The notes under the pieces are model-generated. The model did not search any database, was not told where the DNA came from, and was given only the letters and a program-made list of their open reading frames with translations. Of a stretch of 64,000 nt of DNA, positions 22,779-35,100 are shown one piece after another. This DNA comes from Aquila chrysaetos chrysaetos. Taxonomy: Eukaryota > Chordata > Aves > Accipitriformes > Accipitridae. A program made the position numbers and the translations under genes. The stretch is taken from positions 434,001-498,000 of the forward strand of contig NW_024470326.1 in assembly GCF_900496995.4 (NCBI RefSeq), given 5' to 3'. Numbering within the stretch: position 1 is the stretch's first letter; each line of letters starts with the position of its first letter.

Positions 22779-23353
22779 TGAGACAAGGGGAGTCAAAAGA
22801 ATCTCAGTAGACATAATAAAGGGGGATGAAAGATGATGTTTAGCGCTTACATTGTTGAAATTAGCTGACATAGAGACAGTCCTTGATAAGAAGAGCTGGT
22901 CCTAAGAACCAGCCAATAAGGTAGAGACAGTTCCTGATAAGAAGCAGGAGCAGGCCCCAAGAGCCAGCTAAGACTGGTCTTGTAGCTTGGGTGAATACCA
23001 GGAAATCACTGAGCCTGCGCAAGAAGAAAGGTTACTAGCAGTGATGAAGAGGAGTCATCTATCTTCATCTCTGCGACCACCAGACGACCACCATAAAGAG
23101 GCACTGCGCAAGCACAGTTGAGAGGAGACTATGGAAATGTCCTCTCGGAGCTAATTTTAATATGAAGCAGGGACAGGTCATGCATATGTATAGGCATATT
23201 GTGAATATGTAACACTTGACTGTATAAACTTGAAACGAACTGCCGAGTCAGGCGCGCACAACTTTGGTGGGACTACCCCCCGTGCTGCCCAGCGCTGAAT
23301 GAACATACCTACTTTACAATCTCACCGATTGTGGAGTCCGTTTCCACACGTCA
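22779..23353 (+). repeat. 5' LTR of the class I ERV
   Basis: TG...CA, 575 bp, from tgagacaaggggagtc to ccacacgtca. An internal near-duplicate 'agacagtccttgataagaag' / 'agacagttcctgataagaag' (22872 and 22925) looks like a U3 enhancer repeat, followed by CCAAT-like agccaataagg. A TATA-like tgtataaacttg lies near 23220. The primer site follows after three bases. Confidence 0.82.
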
Positions 23354-23356
23354 GTT

Positions 23357-23374
23357 TGGCGAGCCAGCCAGGAG
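23357..23374 (+). promoter_or_regulatory. Primer-binding site, tRNA-Arg
   Basis: TGGCGAGCCAGCCAGGAG is complementary to the 3' end (CTCCTGGCTGGCTCG plus CCA) of vertebrate tRNA-Arg(ACG), recalled from knowledge of that tRNA. Its position three bases after the LTR end marks the element as an arginine-primed ERV. Confidence 0.75.
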
Positions 23375-24319
23375 ACTCTCTGCTTGGCTGTGGGACCGAC
23401 TGTGGAGCGGACGCCCCTCTGCGCGCACCAAGCACTTTCCTCGGAGGAGCCTCCGCTGCCAGCCACTCACCGCGGGAGCAGACAACGACCTCCTGAAGCC
23501 ACGGACCAAACGGTATGTTTCACAAAGGGAGCCTGTAAAGGTACAGGCCGGGGCAGCTGGTAAATCGCACAGAGACGTCTGGCGTGCAGCAGAGTCCCCG
23601 TATGGGAGGAGGGTACCCTGTATGGTAGAAAAGGGGGATTTGCTGACCGATAGATCTTGGAGGTAGATCGAGCAAATCCGGGGTGACCGCTGTTTCCCGG
23701 TATCGGGAGCCAGGACGGACCTGTCGATGACTGGTATATAAGAGGCAGGAGAAGGGTAAGCGGACCCCCTCGCAATTGCGCTTGGTTTACTTTTGCAGCT
23801 GCTGAAAGGTTGTCAACTGGAGCGATGATTGTATGATGTGAATGTTTGGAAGTTAATGTTAAAGATTTTGTGTGGATGTCTGGAAATGATATGTTGAAAT
23901 TTATAGATGTATGTATGTTTGTTAATGTGTGAATGTCTTTACGTCTTAATAGGGGTGATTCCCTGTTTTGTATGTGGGCTTGCAACTGGACTATATAATA
24001 ATTAGCAATTAGCATCCGGCTTGGGTTTTGTTGAAGTGTAAATCTTGTGGGAGGAGGTGGTACTGTACATCTAACAGACAGAAACCAGACTGCCTTGAGT
24101 GTTTTCCTAAATTCCACACTTCTATGATTGGGAAAGGGCTTACTAAGAATCCGAAATAGTGAGATTGGTGTGGAAGGGAAAATTTAATTCCAGAAATTTG
24201 GGACGTGTGGGAAGAAAACTGGGGGAAGACTATAAAGAAGTGTAAGAAACGATTTGCATGGAAGCTTATTAAAGGAGAAGCCAAAATCCAACTTAAGAAT
24301 CATTAGGAGGAGTACTAAA

Positions 24320-25773
24320 ATGGGAAACAATCAAGGAGGAGTATTGAGGAAGAGTCCTTTGGGTTGTGTAATTGCCCACTGGAAAGATATTGTTGGGTCC
24401 GGAGGTACGGAAAGTAAAAAGAACCTTATTAACTACTGCAATCAATGGTGGCTGTTGTATAAGTTAGAAGGTGATGTTAAGTGGCCACTTAATGGGTCAA
24501 TAGATTATAATACTTGATTACAACTAATGCTGTTTTTAAGGAGAGAAGGAAAATGGGATGAGGTTTCGTATGCAGACATGTTTTTCACCCTCCGAAATCA
24601 TCCGGAGTGGCAAAGGGACTGTGGAATGGTACCCCCACAGGACCCCATGGGGCTTGCACTTGAGCGAGAGAACAACAAGGAGCTTAGAGGTAAACTGAGG
24701 CGGCGTTGTTCGGCATGTAGTATTGGACAAAGATGTACTAAGGCAAATAAAATCCATCAGGTACCAGAACAAGATCTAACTGATTTGTTTAAGCCTCCCC
24801 CTCGATCACAGGAACAGGATGCAGACTCGGATAGAACTCCGACCCCCCCGAACAGCCCTGTATCTTCCCGTACTAGGAAGAAAACTACCTCAACAGCTTT
24901 ACAAGCACCTCTCCGAGAGGCGGTGGGGCCGGATGGTGGGACGATGTTAATCAAAGTACCCTTTTCTACTGCTGACCTAGGGGAATGGAAAAAGGTTGCA
25001 AAGATTATAGGAGTGATCCGATAGGTGTAACTAAGCATTTCCAATTTATTGTAAAACAGCATAACCCTGACTGGAAGGATATACAGCTATTATTGGAATA
25101 TATGACTGAGACAGAGAAACAGCTGATTTTAAAAACAGCAGGGAACCTTGCTGAAGATCATTATAAGATTACAGGAGGGGACATTAAGGAATATTTCCCT
25201 CTCCAAGACCCAAAGTGGGATGTTAATAGATCTGCACATATGGAAAGATTGCAGGGGTATCAGGAGTGGATTGCAAAAGGAATGGAGAAAGCAATCCCCC
25301 AAACTATAAATTGGTCAGCTTTATATGCAGTTAAACAGAGTCCTTCCGAGTCTCCATCTGAATTCCTGGATCGACTGAGGGATGTAATGCGCCGCAGCAC
25401 ACCGCTGGATCCTGGGTCAGAGGTAGGAATACAACAATTAGTCTCCCTGTTTTTGGGTCAATCTACAAGGGATATAAGGCGTAAACTGCAGAAATTACGA
25501 CCTACAGAGAGTAGGAATTTAGAAACATTGTTGGATGAAGCATGGAGAGTATTTAGTAACAGAGAGGAAGGATATAGGCAAGGGCAAAAGAAATTACTGG
25601 CTGTTATCCAGGAAGAAAGAGGAAGAGGGCCTAGACGAGACTTGCCCCGACTCGGCAAGGATCAATGTGCCTTGTGTAAGAAATTCGGTCATTGGAAAAA
25701 GGAATGCCCAAGGAACAAGGAGGATCAGAGGGCTCAAACAGGAAGAACAGTAGCCCATGTGAAGGGAGATTGA
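24320..25773 (+). pseudogene. gag of the class I ERV (one stop, one frameshift)
   Basis: Begins MGNNQGGVLRKSPLG (possible myristoylation). Matrix (LINYCNQWWLLYKLEG) is cut by an in-frame TGA at 24515-24517 and continues in the same frame (EVSYADMFFTLRNHPEW). A Pro-rich linker contains TPTPPNSPVSS. Capsid begins VPFSTADLGEW and changes frame near 24990-25015, then KHFQFIVKQHNPDWKDIQLL, RLQGYQEWIAKGM and SPSEFLDRLRDVMRRSTPLD (major homology region) follow. Nucleocapsid has a single zinc knuckle CALCKKFGHWKKEC, the gammaretroviral number. The terminal codon is TGA at 25771-25773, in frame with protease. Confidence 0.9.
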
Positions 25774-26271
25774 CGGGAACCTGGGGAATCTACCCTAGTG
25801 GATCCACTGGTTATAATTAAGCTAGGGAAAACACAACAAGAGGTAGAATTTTTGGTAGATACAGGAGCAACCTAATCGGTTCTGAATCAAGCTTTGATGC
25901 CTCTAGGAGATGATTATGTCATGGTGAAAGGAGCGACTGGCCAAAGTGAAAAGGCATGTTTTTGTAAACCTTTAGACTATAAATTAGGAAAACAGTGGGG
26001 CATTCCTAAATTTTTATATATGCCCAACTCCCCAAAGGCACTTTTGGGAAGGGACTTGTTGGAACAATTGGGAGCAAAAATTGTATTTGAAAAGGGAGAA
26101 ATTACTCTGGAGGTAAAAGATCAGCAATATGTTCAAATATTGAGCCTAACCTTAACCAGTCTCCCCCTAGAAGGAAGCATTAACGAGGACATCTTAAACC
26201 AAGCGTACCCGGGGGTATGGGCTACTGATGCACCTGGAAGAGTGAAAAGTGCTCCACCTGTTGAAGTTAGG
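25774..26271 (+). pseudogene. protease and start of RT of the class I ERV
   Basis: The frame continues directly from gag past TGA: ESTLVDPLVIIKLG, then the aspartic protease motif FLVDTGAT followed at once by a TAA (25873-25875) where SxxN text resumes (SVLNQALMPLG). Later ALLGRDLLEQLGAKI is the conserved protease C-terminal helix motif (GRD). VWATDAPGRVKSAPPVEVRL resembles the RT N-terminus. It ends in array sequence. One stop in the active-site loop plus truncation make it inactive. Confidence 0.88.
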
Positions 26272-29200
26272 CTTCATTCTTCTGGGTAGTACCGTTATCC
26301 CCACTGGTACTCCAGGGTAGTACCAGTACCCCTGCTGGTACCCCGGGGTACACCTGCTGTCCCTACTGGCGCTCCAGGCTACTCGTGGTTCCCTAGCGGC
26401 AACGTGTTTTTGACCTGGCCTGCCTACCTATGCGGGCGAGGTAGACCTGGCGTCCGCTACCTGATCCTCCGGGGTACTACCTGTACCCTTACTGGTACTC
26501 CAGGGTAGTAACGATACCCCCACTAGTACTCCGGCGTAGCACCGGTAACCGCCCACGGGCACTTGGGGGTAGTACCGATACCCCTACTGGTACTCCAGGG
26601 TACAACTGCTGTTCCTACTGGCGCTCTGGGTTGACCTGGCCTCCCTATCCACGGGGGTGGGGTAGACCTGGCGTCCCGACCTCATCCTCCCGGGTAGCAC
26701 CGTTACCCCTACTGGTACTCCTGGGAAGCAGCAGTACCCCTGCTGGTACCCCGGGGTACACCTGCTGTCCCTAGTGGCGCACTGGTTTAGACCTGGCCCC
26801 CCTACCGGCAAGCACGGGGTTGACCTGGCCTCCCTAACCATTGGAGTGGGGTAAACCTGGCTTCCCGACCTCATCCTCCCAGGTAGTAATGTTACCCCCC
26901 AATGGTACTCTAGGGTAGTACCAGTACCCCTACTGGTAACCCGGGGTACACCTGCTGTCCCTACTGGTGCTCCGGGCTAGACCTGGCTTCCCTACCTGAA
27001 GATCCAGGCTCGGCCTGGCATCCCTACCTGATGCTCCGTTGTAGTACCGGTATCCCTACTGGTATTCTGGGGTACACCTGGCGACACAATGGGCACGCGG
27101 GGGTAGACCCGCGCTCCCTACCTGACCCTCTGGCGTAGGCCTGGCATCCCTACCTGATTGTCTGGGGCACTGCTGTTACCCCTACTGGTACTCCAGGGTA
27201 GTTCCTATACCACTACTGGTACTCCCGGGTACAACGGGTGTCACAATGGGCGAGTGGGTGTAGATCCGCCCTCCCTACCTGAACCACTGGGGTAGGCCTG
27301 GCATCCCTACCTGAAGCTCCGGGCTAGTACCAGTACCCCTACTGGTACTCCAGGGTAGTGCCAGTACCCCTACTGGTACTCCGAGGTAGTGCCGGTACCA
27401 GAACAGTTACTCCTGGGTACAACTGGTGTCACAATGGGTGCGCGGAGGTAGACCTGCCCTCCCTACCTGAATTTCTGGGGTAGGCCTGGCATCCCTACCT
27501 GATGCTCCGGGGTAGTACCGTTACCCCTACTGGTACTCCGGGCTTGTTCTGGTACCACTACTGGTACTCCCGGGTACAAGTGTTGTCACAATGGGCGCGT
27601 GGGGGTAGACCCGCCCTCCCTACCTAAAACTCTGGTGTCGGCCTGGTATCCCTATCTCTTGCTCTAGGGTAGGCTTGGCATCCCTACCTGTGCGGACAGG
27701 GTAGGCGAGGCCTCCGTGCCGGCAACGGCGGGGTAGAATGGCCTCCTTGCTGGCGCGGGCGGGGTAGACCTGGCCTCCCTACGAGTAAGGGAGGTGTAGA
27801 TCTGGCTTCCCTACATGCACGGGGGCATAGACTTGGCTTACTACCGGCACAGGCAGGGTAGACATGGCCTCCCTACTGGTAAGGGAGGCGTAGACGTGGC
27901 CTGTGTACCGGCGCAGGCGGGGTAGATCTGGCCTCCCAACGGGCGTGGGGGTGGGTAGACCTGGCATCCCTACTGGTGCGGGCGGTGTAGTCCTGGCCTC
28001 CCTACCAGGGCTAATGGGGTAGACCTGGCCTCCTTACTCACGCTAATGTGGTAGACCTGGCCTCCTTACCTGCGTGGGTGTGGTAGACCTGGTCTCCCTA
28101 CTAGTAAGGGAGGTGTAGATCTGGACTCCCTACCCGCACGGCAGCGTAGACCTGGCTTCCCTTATGTCGCGGGGGGGAAAGACCTGGCCTCCCTACCTGC
28201 GCTAATGAGGTAGAGCTGGACTTCCTACCCGCGCAGGCGGGTAGACCTGGCCTCACTACCTGGGCGGATGGAGTAGACCTGGCCTCCCTGCCCGAGCTTT
28301 TGGGGTAGACATGGCCTCCCTTCCAGCAAGGACGGGGTCGACCTGGCCTCCCTATCGGTAAGGGCAGGGTAGACCTGGTGTCTCTACCGGCATGGACGGG
28401 GTTGTCCTGGCCTCTGTATTGGTGTGGGCGCCGTACACCTGGCCTCCCTACTGGCATGGGCGAGGTAGACCTGGCCTCCCTGCTGGCGATGGTTGGGTAG
28501 ACCAAGCCGACCTACTGGGACAGGCGGGTAGACCTAGCCTCCCTACCAGCATAGGCAGTGTAGACGTGGGCTGACTACCAGCACAGGCAGGGTAGATCTG
28601 GCCTCCCTACCGGCGTGGGGTGGGTAGACCTGGGCTCCCTATTGGCGCGGGCAGGGTAGACCTGGCCTCCCTACTAGTAAAGGGAGGTGTAGATCTGGCC
28701 TCCTTACCCACGCGGGCGCATAGATATGGCTTCCTACCCGCGCAGGTGGGGTAGACATGGCCTCCCTTCTGGGGCGGATGGGGTAGACCTGGCCTCCTTA
28801 CCCACGCTAAAGGGGTAGACCTGGCCTCCCTACCTGCGCGGGCGTGGTAGACCTGGCCTCCCTACTAGTAAGGAGGGGTAGACTTGGCCTCCGTACCGGC
28901 GTGGGCGGGTAGACCAGGCCTCCCTACCCGGGTGGATGGGGTAGAACCAGGCCTCCCTATTGCTAAGACAGAGGTAGAACTGGCCTCCCCACTGGCGTGG
29001 GTGGGGGTAGACCTGGCCTCCCTACCTGTGTGGGGGCTTACACCTGGCCTCCCTACTGGCGTGGGCGGGGGTAGACATGGCCTCCCTACACACAGGCGGG
29101 GTAGAACTTGCCTCCATATTCACGTGAGCGGGGTTGTCCTGGCCTCCGTATCAGTGTGGGGTGGGTAGACCTGGCCTCCCTACTGGGGTGGACGGGGTAG

Positions 29201-32200
29201 ACCTGGCCCCTCTATCACGCGGGTGAGCTAGACCTGGCCTCCGTACCGGCACAGGCAGTGTAGACTTGGCTTCCCTACTGGCGTGGGCGGGGTAGATCTG
29301 GCCTCCCTACCCACGCGGGGGGCGTAGACTTGGCTTCCTACCGGCGCAGGCGGGGTAGACATGGCCTCCCTACCGGTAAGGCAGGGGTAGACTTGGGCTC
29401 CGTACCGGTGCAGGCAGGGTAGGCCTGGCCTCCCTACCCACAGGGGCAGGGGAGATCTGGCCTCCCTACCGGTTAGGGAGGGGTAGGCTTGGCATCCGTA
29501 CCGGTGCAGGCGGGGTAGACCTGTCCTCCCTACCCGCCCAGGCTTGGTACACCTGGCCTCCCTACTAGTAAGGGAGGGGTAGAACTGGCCTCTCTACCGG
29601 CGTGGGTGGGGTACCTGACCTCCCTACCTATGCGGGGGTGTAGACATGGCCTCCCTACCGGCGCCGGTGGGATAGGCATAGCCTCCTACAGGCGCAGGTA
29701 TGGTAGACCTGGCCTCCCTAACGGGGCAGATGGGCTAGACCTGGCCTCCTTACCCACGCTAATGGGGTAGACCTGGCCTCCCTACCTGCACGGGCGTGGT
29801 AGACCTTGCCACTATACCAGCAAGGGCACGGAAGACCTGCCCTCCCTACCGGCACGGACGGGGTTGACCTGGCCTCCATATGGGCGTGGGCAGGGTAGAC
29901 CTGGCTTCCCTACCAGCGCGGGCGGGGCAGATGTGGCGTCTCTAACCGTAAGTACGTGGTAGACCAGGCCTCCATACCTGCGCGGATGGGAAAGACCGGG
30001 CCTCACCACCAGCAAAGGTGGGATAGACCTGGCCTCCCTACTGACAAGGGCAGTGTAGACCTGGCTTCCCTACGCTTACAGACAGGGTAGACCTGGCCTC
30101 CCTATCGCGCGGATAGTTTTGACCTGGCCTCCCTACCCGCGCGGTGGCATAGACCTGGCCTCCCTACCTGTGCGGGGGCTTAGACCTGGCCTCCCTACTG
30201 GCGCCGGCAGGGTCGACCTGGCCTCCCTACCTGCGTGATGGAGTAGACCTAGCCTCCCTACCTGCGCTAATGGGGTAGAACTGGCCTCCCTACCAGCGTG
30301 GGTGGGGTAGACCTGGCCTCCCTACGCACAGGCGGAGTAGAACTTGCCTCCCTACCCACGTGGGAGGGGTTGTCCTGGCCTCCCTACTGGTGTGGGGTGT
30401 GTAGACCTGGCCTCCCTACTGGTGTGGGCGGGGTACACCTGGCCTCCCTACCGGCACAGGCAGCGTAGACCTGGCCTCCCTACTGTCGCGGGTGGGGTAG
30501 ACCTGGCCTCTCTATCACGCGGGTGAGCTACACCTGGCCTCCGTACCAGCGCAGGTGGGGTAGACCTGGCCTCCCTGCTAGTAAGGGAGGTGTAGATCTG
30601 GCCTCCCTACCCACGCGGGTGCGTAGACTTGGCTTCCTACCCGGGCAGGCGGGGTAGACATGGCCTCCCTACCGGTTAGGGAGGGGTAGGCTTGGCATCT
30701 GTACTGGCGCAGGCGGGGTAGACCTGTCCTCCCTACCTGCGCAGGCTTGGTAGACCTGGCCTCCCTACTAGTAAGGGAGGGGTAGAACTGGCCTCCCTAC
30801 CGGCGTGGTCGGTGTAGACATGGCCTCCCTACCAGCACAGCTATGGTAGACCTGGCCTCCCTAACGGGGCAGATGGGGTAGACCTGGCATCCTTAACCAC
30901 GCCAATGGGGTAGACCTGGCCTCCCTGCTGGCAATGGTTGGCTGGATAAGGCCTCCCTGCCAGCGCCTGTGGGGTAGACCTGGCCTCCCTATCCACGCTG
31001 GAGGGGTTGAGGGGTTGACCTGGCCTCCCTACCGGCATGGGCGTGCTAGACCTGGCCTCCCTACTGGCACGGGCGGGGTAGACCTGGCCTCCCTACCCGC
31101 GATAATGGTGTACACCTGGCCTCCCTAACCGCGTGGACATGGTAGACCTGGCCTCCCTACCGGTGTGGACGGGGTACACCTGGCTTCCCTACCTGCGCTG
31201 GCGGAGTGGATGTGGCCTCTCTAACCGTAAGTAAGTGGTAGACTAGGCCTCCATACCTGCGTGGGCGGGGTAGAACCTGGCCTCCCTACTGACAAGGGCG
31301 GGGTACACCTGGTCTCCCTGCTGACAAGGGTGGGGTACACCTGGCCTCCCTACCCACAGAGGCGGGGTAGATCTGGCCTCCCTAACCGCATGGGCAGGGT
31401 AGACCTGGCCTCCCTACGCCTCCCGGACAGGGTAGACCTGGCCTCCCTATCACGCGGATGGTTTAGACCTGGCCTCCCTACCTGCGCTGCAGCGTAGACC
31501 TGGCCTCCATACCGGCGCAGATGGGGTAGACCTGGCCTCCTTACCCGCGCTGATGGGGTAGACCTGGCCTCTCTACCTGCGTGGGCATGCTAGACCTGGC
31601 CTCCCTACTAGTAAGGGAGGTGTAGATCTGGACTCCTTACCCGCGTGGCAGCGTAGACCTGGCCACCGTACCTGAGCTAACTGGGTCAAATTGGACTTCC
31701 TACCTGCGCCGGCGTGGTAGACCTGGCCTACCCACTAGTAAGGGATTGGTAACTTGGCCTCCGTACCGGCACAGGCGGGTAGACCTGGCCTCCCTACCAG
31801 CGTGGGCAGGGTAGACCTGGCCTCCCTACCGGCGCAGGAGGATTTGACTTGGCATCCCTACTGGTGCGGGTGAGGTAGACCTGGCCTCCCAGCTGGCAAT
31901 GGTTGGCTAGACCAGGCCTCCCTGCCGGTGCCAGTGCAGTAGACCAGGCCTCCCTGCTGGCACCAGTGGGGTAGACCCAGGCCTCTCTACTGGCTCAGGC
32001 GGGTAGACCTAGCCTCCCTACCGGCACAGGCAGGGTAGACCTGGCCTCCCTACCGGTGTGGGTTGGGTAGACCTGGCCTCCCTACCGGCAAGGGTGGGGT
32101 AGACCTGGCCTGCCTACCCGTGCGGGCTGGATAGAACTTGCCTCCATACCCACGTGGGCGGGGTTGTCTTTGCCTCCGTATCGGTGTGGGGTGTGTAGAC

Positions 32201-35100
32201 CTGGCCTCCCTACTGGCGTGGGGGGGGTAGAAATGGCCTCTGTAACCATGGCGGTGGGGTAGACCTGGCGTCCCGACCTCATCCTCCCGGTTAGTACCGT
32301 TACCCCTACTGGTACTCCAGGGTAGTAACAGTACCCCTGCTGGTACGCCTGGTTACACCTGCTGTCCCTAATTGTCCTCCAGGCTAGACCTGGCCTCCCT
32401 AGCCTGGCGTCCCCTACCTGATCCTCCAGGGTACTACTGGTACCCTTAGTGGGTACTCAAGGGTAGTACCGATACCCCCACTCGTACTCCAGGGTAGCAC
32501 TGGTAACCCCACCCCCGAGTACTTGGGGGTAGTACCGATACCCCTACTGGTACAACTGCTGTCCCTGCTGTCGTGCAGTGGTAGACATGCCGTCCCTACC
32601 TGACCATCTGGCGTCAGCCTCGTATCCCTACCTGATGCTCCAGGGTACACCTGGCCACTATACCGTTGCTGGCGAGGTAGACCTGGCCTCCCTAAAGGCG
32701 CGGGCGCCTGCTGGTACCATGGGTACACCTGCTGTCTGTACTGGCGCCCCAGGCTAGACTTGGCCTCCCTACCTGAAGCTCCAGGCTGGGCCTGGCATCC
32801 CTACCTGACGCTCCGGGGTGGGTACCGGTACCCCTACTGGTATTCCGGGGTACACCTGGCGTCACAATGGGTGCTAGGGGGTAGACCCGCCCTCCCTACC
32901 TGACCCTCTGGCGTCGGCCTCATATCCCTACCTGATGCTCCGGGGTAGACCTGGCCACTGTACCGGCCCTGGCGAGGTAGACCTAGCCTCTCTACCGGTG
33001 CGGGCATGATAGATCTGGCCTACCTATCAGCAAGCTTAAGGTTGACCTGGCCTCCCTAACCATGGAGGTGGGGTAGACGTGGCGTCCCGACCTCATCCTC
33101 CCGGGTAGCATCGTTACCAGCACTGGTACTGCAGGGTAGTACCAATACCCTTGCTGTTACCCCAGGGTACAACTGCTGTCCCTACTGGCACTCCGGGCTA
33201 GACCTGCCCTGCCTATCTGATGATCCGAGATTGGCCAGGCGTCCCTATGTGACGCTCTGGGGTAGTACCAGTACCCCTACTTATACTCCAGGGTACACCT
33301 GGAGTCACAATGGGCATGCGGGGGTAGACCTGCCCTCCCTACCCGACCCTCTGTGGTAGGCCTCGTATCCCTACCTGATGCTCCGGGGGTACACGTGGCC
33401 ACCCTACCGGCGCTGGCAAGGTAGACCTGGCCTCCCTGCTGGCACCGGTGGGGTACATCTGGCCTCACTGCCGGTGCTTGCGGGGTAGACCTGGCCTCCC
33501 TACTAGCAAGCGCGGGGTTGACCTGGCCTCCCTAACCAAGGGGGTGGGGTAGACCTGGAGTCCCGACCTCATCCGCCCGAGTAGCACCTTTTCCCCTACT
33601 GGTACCCCAGGGTAGTACCAGTACCCCTACTGGTACCCCGGGGTTCATCCTGCTGTCTCTACTGGCGCACTGGGGTTAAACCTGGCCTCCCAAGAGCAAG
33701 CGCGGAGTTGACCTGGGCCTCCCTAACCATGGGGGTGGGGTAGACCTGGAGTCCCGACCTCATCCTCCCGGGTATTACCATTACCCCTACTGGTACTCCA
33801 GTGTGTAGCAGTACCCCTGATGGTACCCCCAGGATACACCTGCTTTCCTATTGGCACACTGGGTTAGACCTGGCCCACCCACCTGCAAGTGCGGGGTTTA
33901 AATGGCCTCCCTACCGGTGCTGGCGGGGTAGACCTGGCCTCCCTAAACCATGGCGGTGGGGTAGACTTGGCGTGCCTACCCTCATCCTCCCGGGTTGCAA
34001 CCGTTACCCCTACTGGTACCCCAGGGTAGTACCAATACCCCTAATGTTACCACCCCGGTGTACAGCTGCTGTCCCTACTGGCGTTCCGGGCCAGACCTGG
34101 CCTCCCTACCCTGAAGCTCCGGGCTCGGCCTGGCGTACCTACCTGATGCTCCAGGGTAGTACCGATGCTCATACTGGTATTCCGGGGCACACCTGGCATC
34201 ACAATGGCCATGCGGGGGTCGACCCGCCCTCCCTACCTACCCTCTGGCGTCGGCCTGTACCCCTACCTGATGCTCCAGGTAGGCCTGGAGTCCCTACCCG
34301 CACGGACAGGGTAGACCTGGCCTCCCTACCTGACCATCGCGGGTAGGCCTGGAGTCCCTTCCAGACGCTCTGGGGTAGTAGCAGTACCCTTACTGGTATT
34401 CCAGGGTAGTAGCGGTACCCCTGCTCGTACCCCGGGGTACACCTGCTGTCCCTACTGGTGCTCCAGGCTAGACCAGGCGTCCCTACCGGCAAGCACATTG
34501 TTGACCTGGCCTGCCTACCCATGAGGGTGGGGTAGACCTGGCATCCCCTACCTGATCCTCCAGGGTACTACCGGTACCGTTACTGGTACTCCAGGGTAGT
34601 ACTGATACCCCCACTAGTACTCCTGGGTAGCACCGGTAACCCTCCCCGGCTACTTGGGGGTAGTACCGATACCCCAACTTGTACTCTGGGTTACAACTGC
34701 TGTCCCTGCTGGCTCCCGGTGGTAGGCCCACCCTCCCTGCCTGACCCTCTGGGGTAGGTTTTTGTATCCCTGCCTGATGCTATGGGGTAGACCTGGCCAC
34801 CCTACCAGCGCTAGCGAGGCAGACCTAGCCTCCCATACAGCGCGGCGTAGTAGACCTGGCCTTCCTGCTGGCGCCAGTGGGGTTAGACCTGGCCTCCCTA
34901 CTGGTGCTTACGGGGTAGACCTGGCCTCCCTACCAGCAAGCGCGGGGTTGACATGGCCTCCCTAACCATGGGGGTGGGGTAGACCTGGCATCCCGACCTC
35001 ATCCTCCCGAGTAGCACCTTTTCCCCTACTGGTACTCCAGGGTAGTAGCGGTAACCCTGCTGGTACCCTGGGGTACACCTGCTGTCCCTACTAGTGTTCC
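26272..35100. repeat. Giant minisatellite, right block
   Basis: Same two monomer families as the left block, about 280 units: 31-bp 'ggtagtaccggtacccctac' type at 26,272-27,690, 32-bp 'gtagacctggcctccctacc' type at 27,690-32,240, and mixed, mostly 31-bp type at 32,240-35,100. Blocks of the second type show a higher-order period of roughly 184-191 bp marked by 'aaccatgggggtggggtag' (26,647; 26,833; 33,533; 33,723). It ends at 35,100 against the 3' end of a CR1 copy. No coding sequence is credible. Confidence 0.95.

Larger units (their letters stand above)
22779..26271 (+). mobile_element. Class I ERV fragment inside the minisatellite
   Basis: Order: 5' LTR, tRNA-Arg primer site, long leader, gag, protease and the first residues of RT, all on the plus strand. 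The remainder of pol, env and the 3' LTR are missing, and minisatellite sequence resumes directly at about 26,272. Flanking repeat phases do not match each other and no target duplication is visible, so the 3' part was lost after insertion. Confidence 0.88.

Noticed and set aside
23331-23666. 111-aa frame spanning the LTR end and leader of the class I ERV
   Set aside because: It crosses the LTR border and the primer-binding site, so it is expected to be untranslated leader. Start context and composition are not gag-like.
16900-35000. Many open frames of 60-180 aa with repeated RPGLP/DLASL text
   Set aside because: They are translations of the 31-32 bp repeat, whose length is not a multiple of three. 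They change content by frame slippage and have no promoter, splice or domain support.
16869-35100. Possible CRISPR-like array of direct repeats
   Set aside because: Units are contiguous and mutually similar with no unique spacers, and the DNA is vertebrate.
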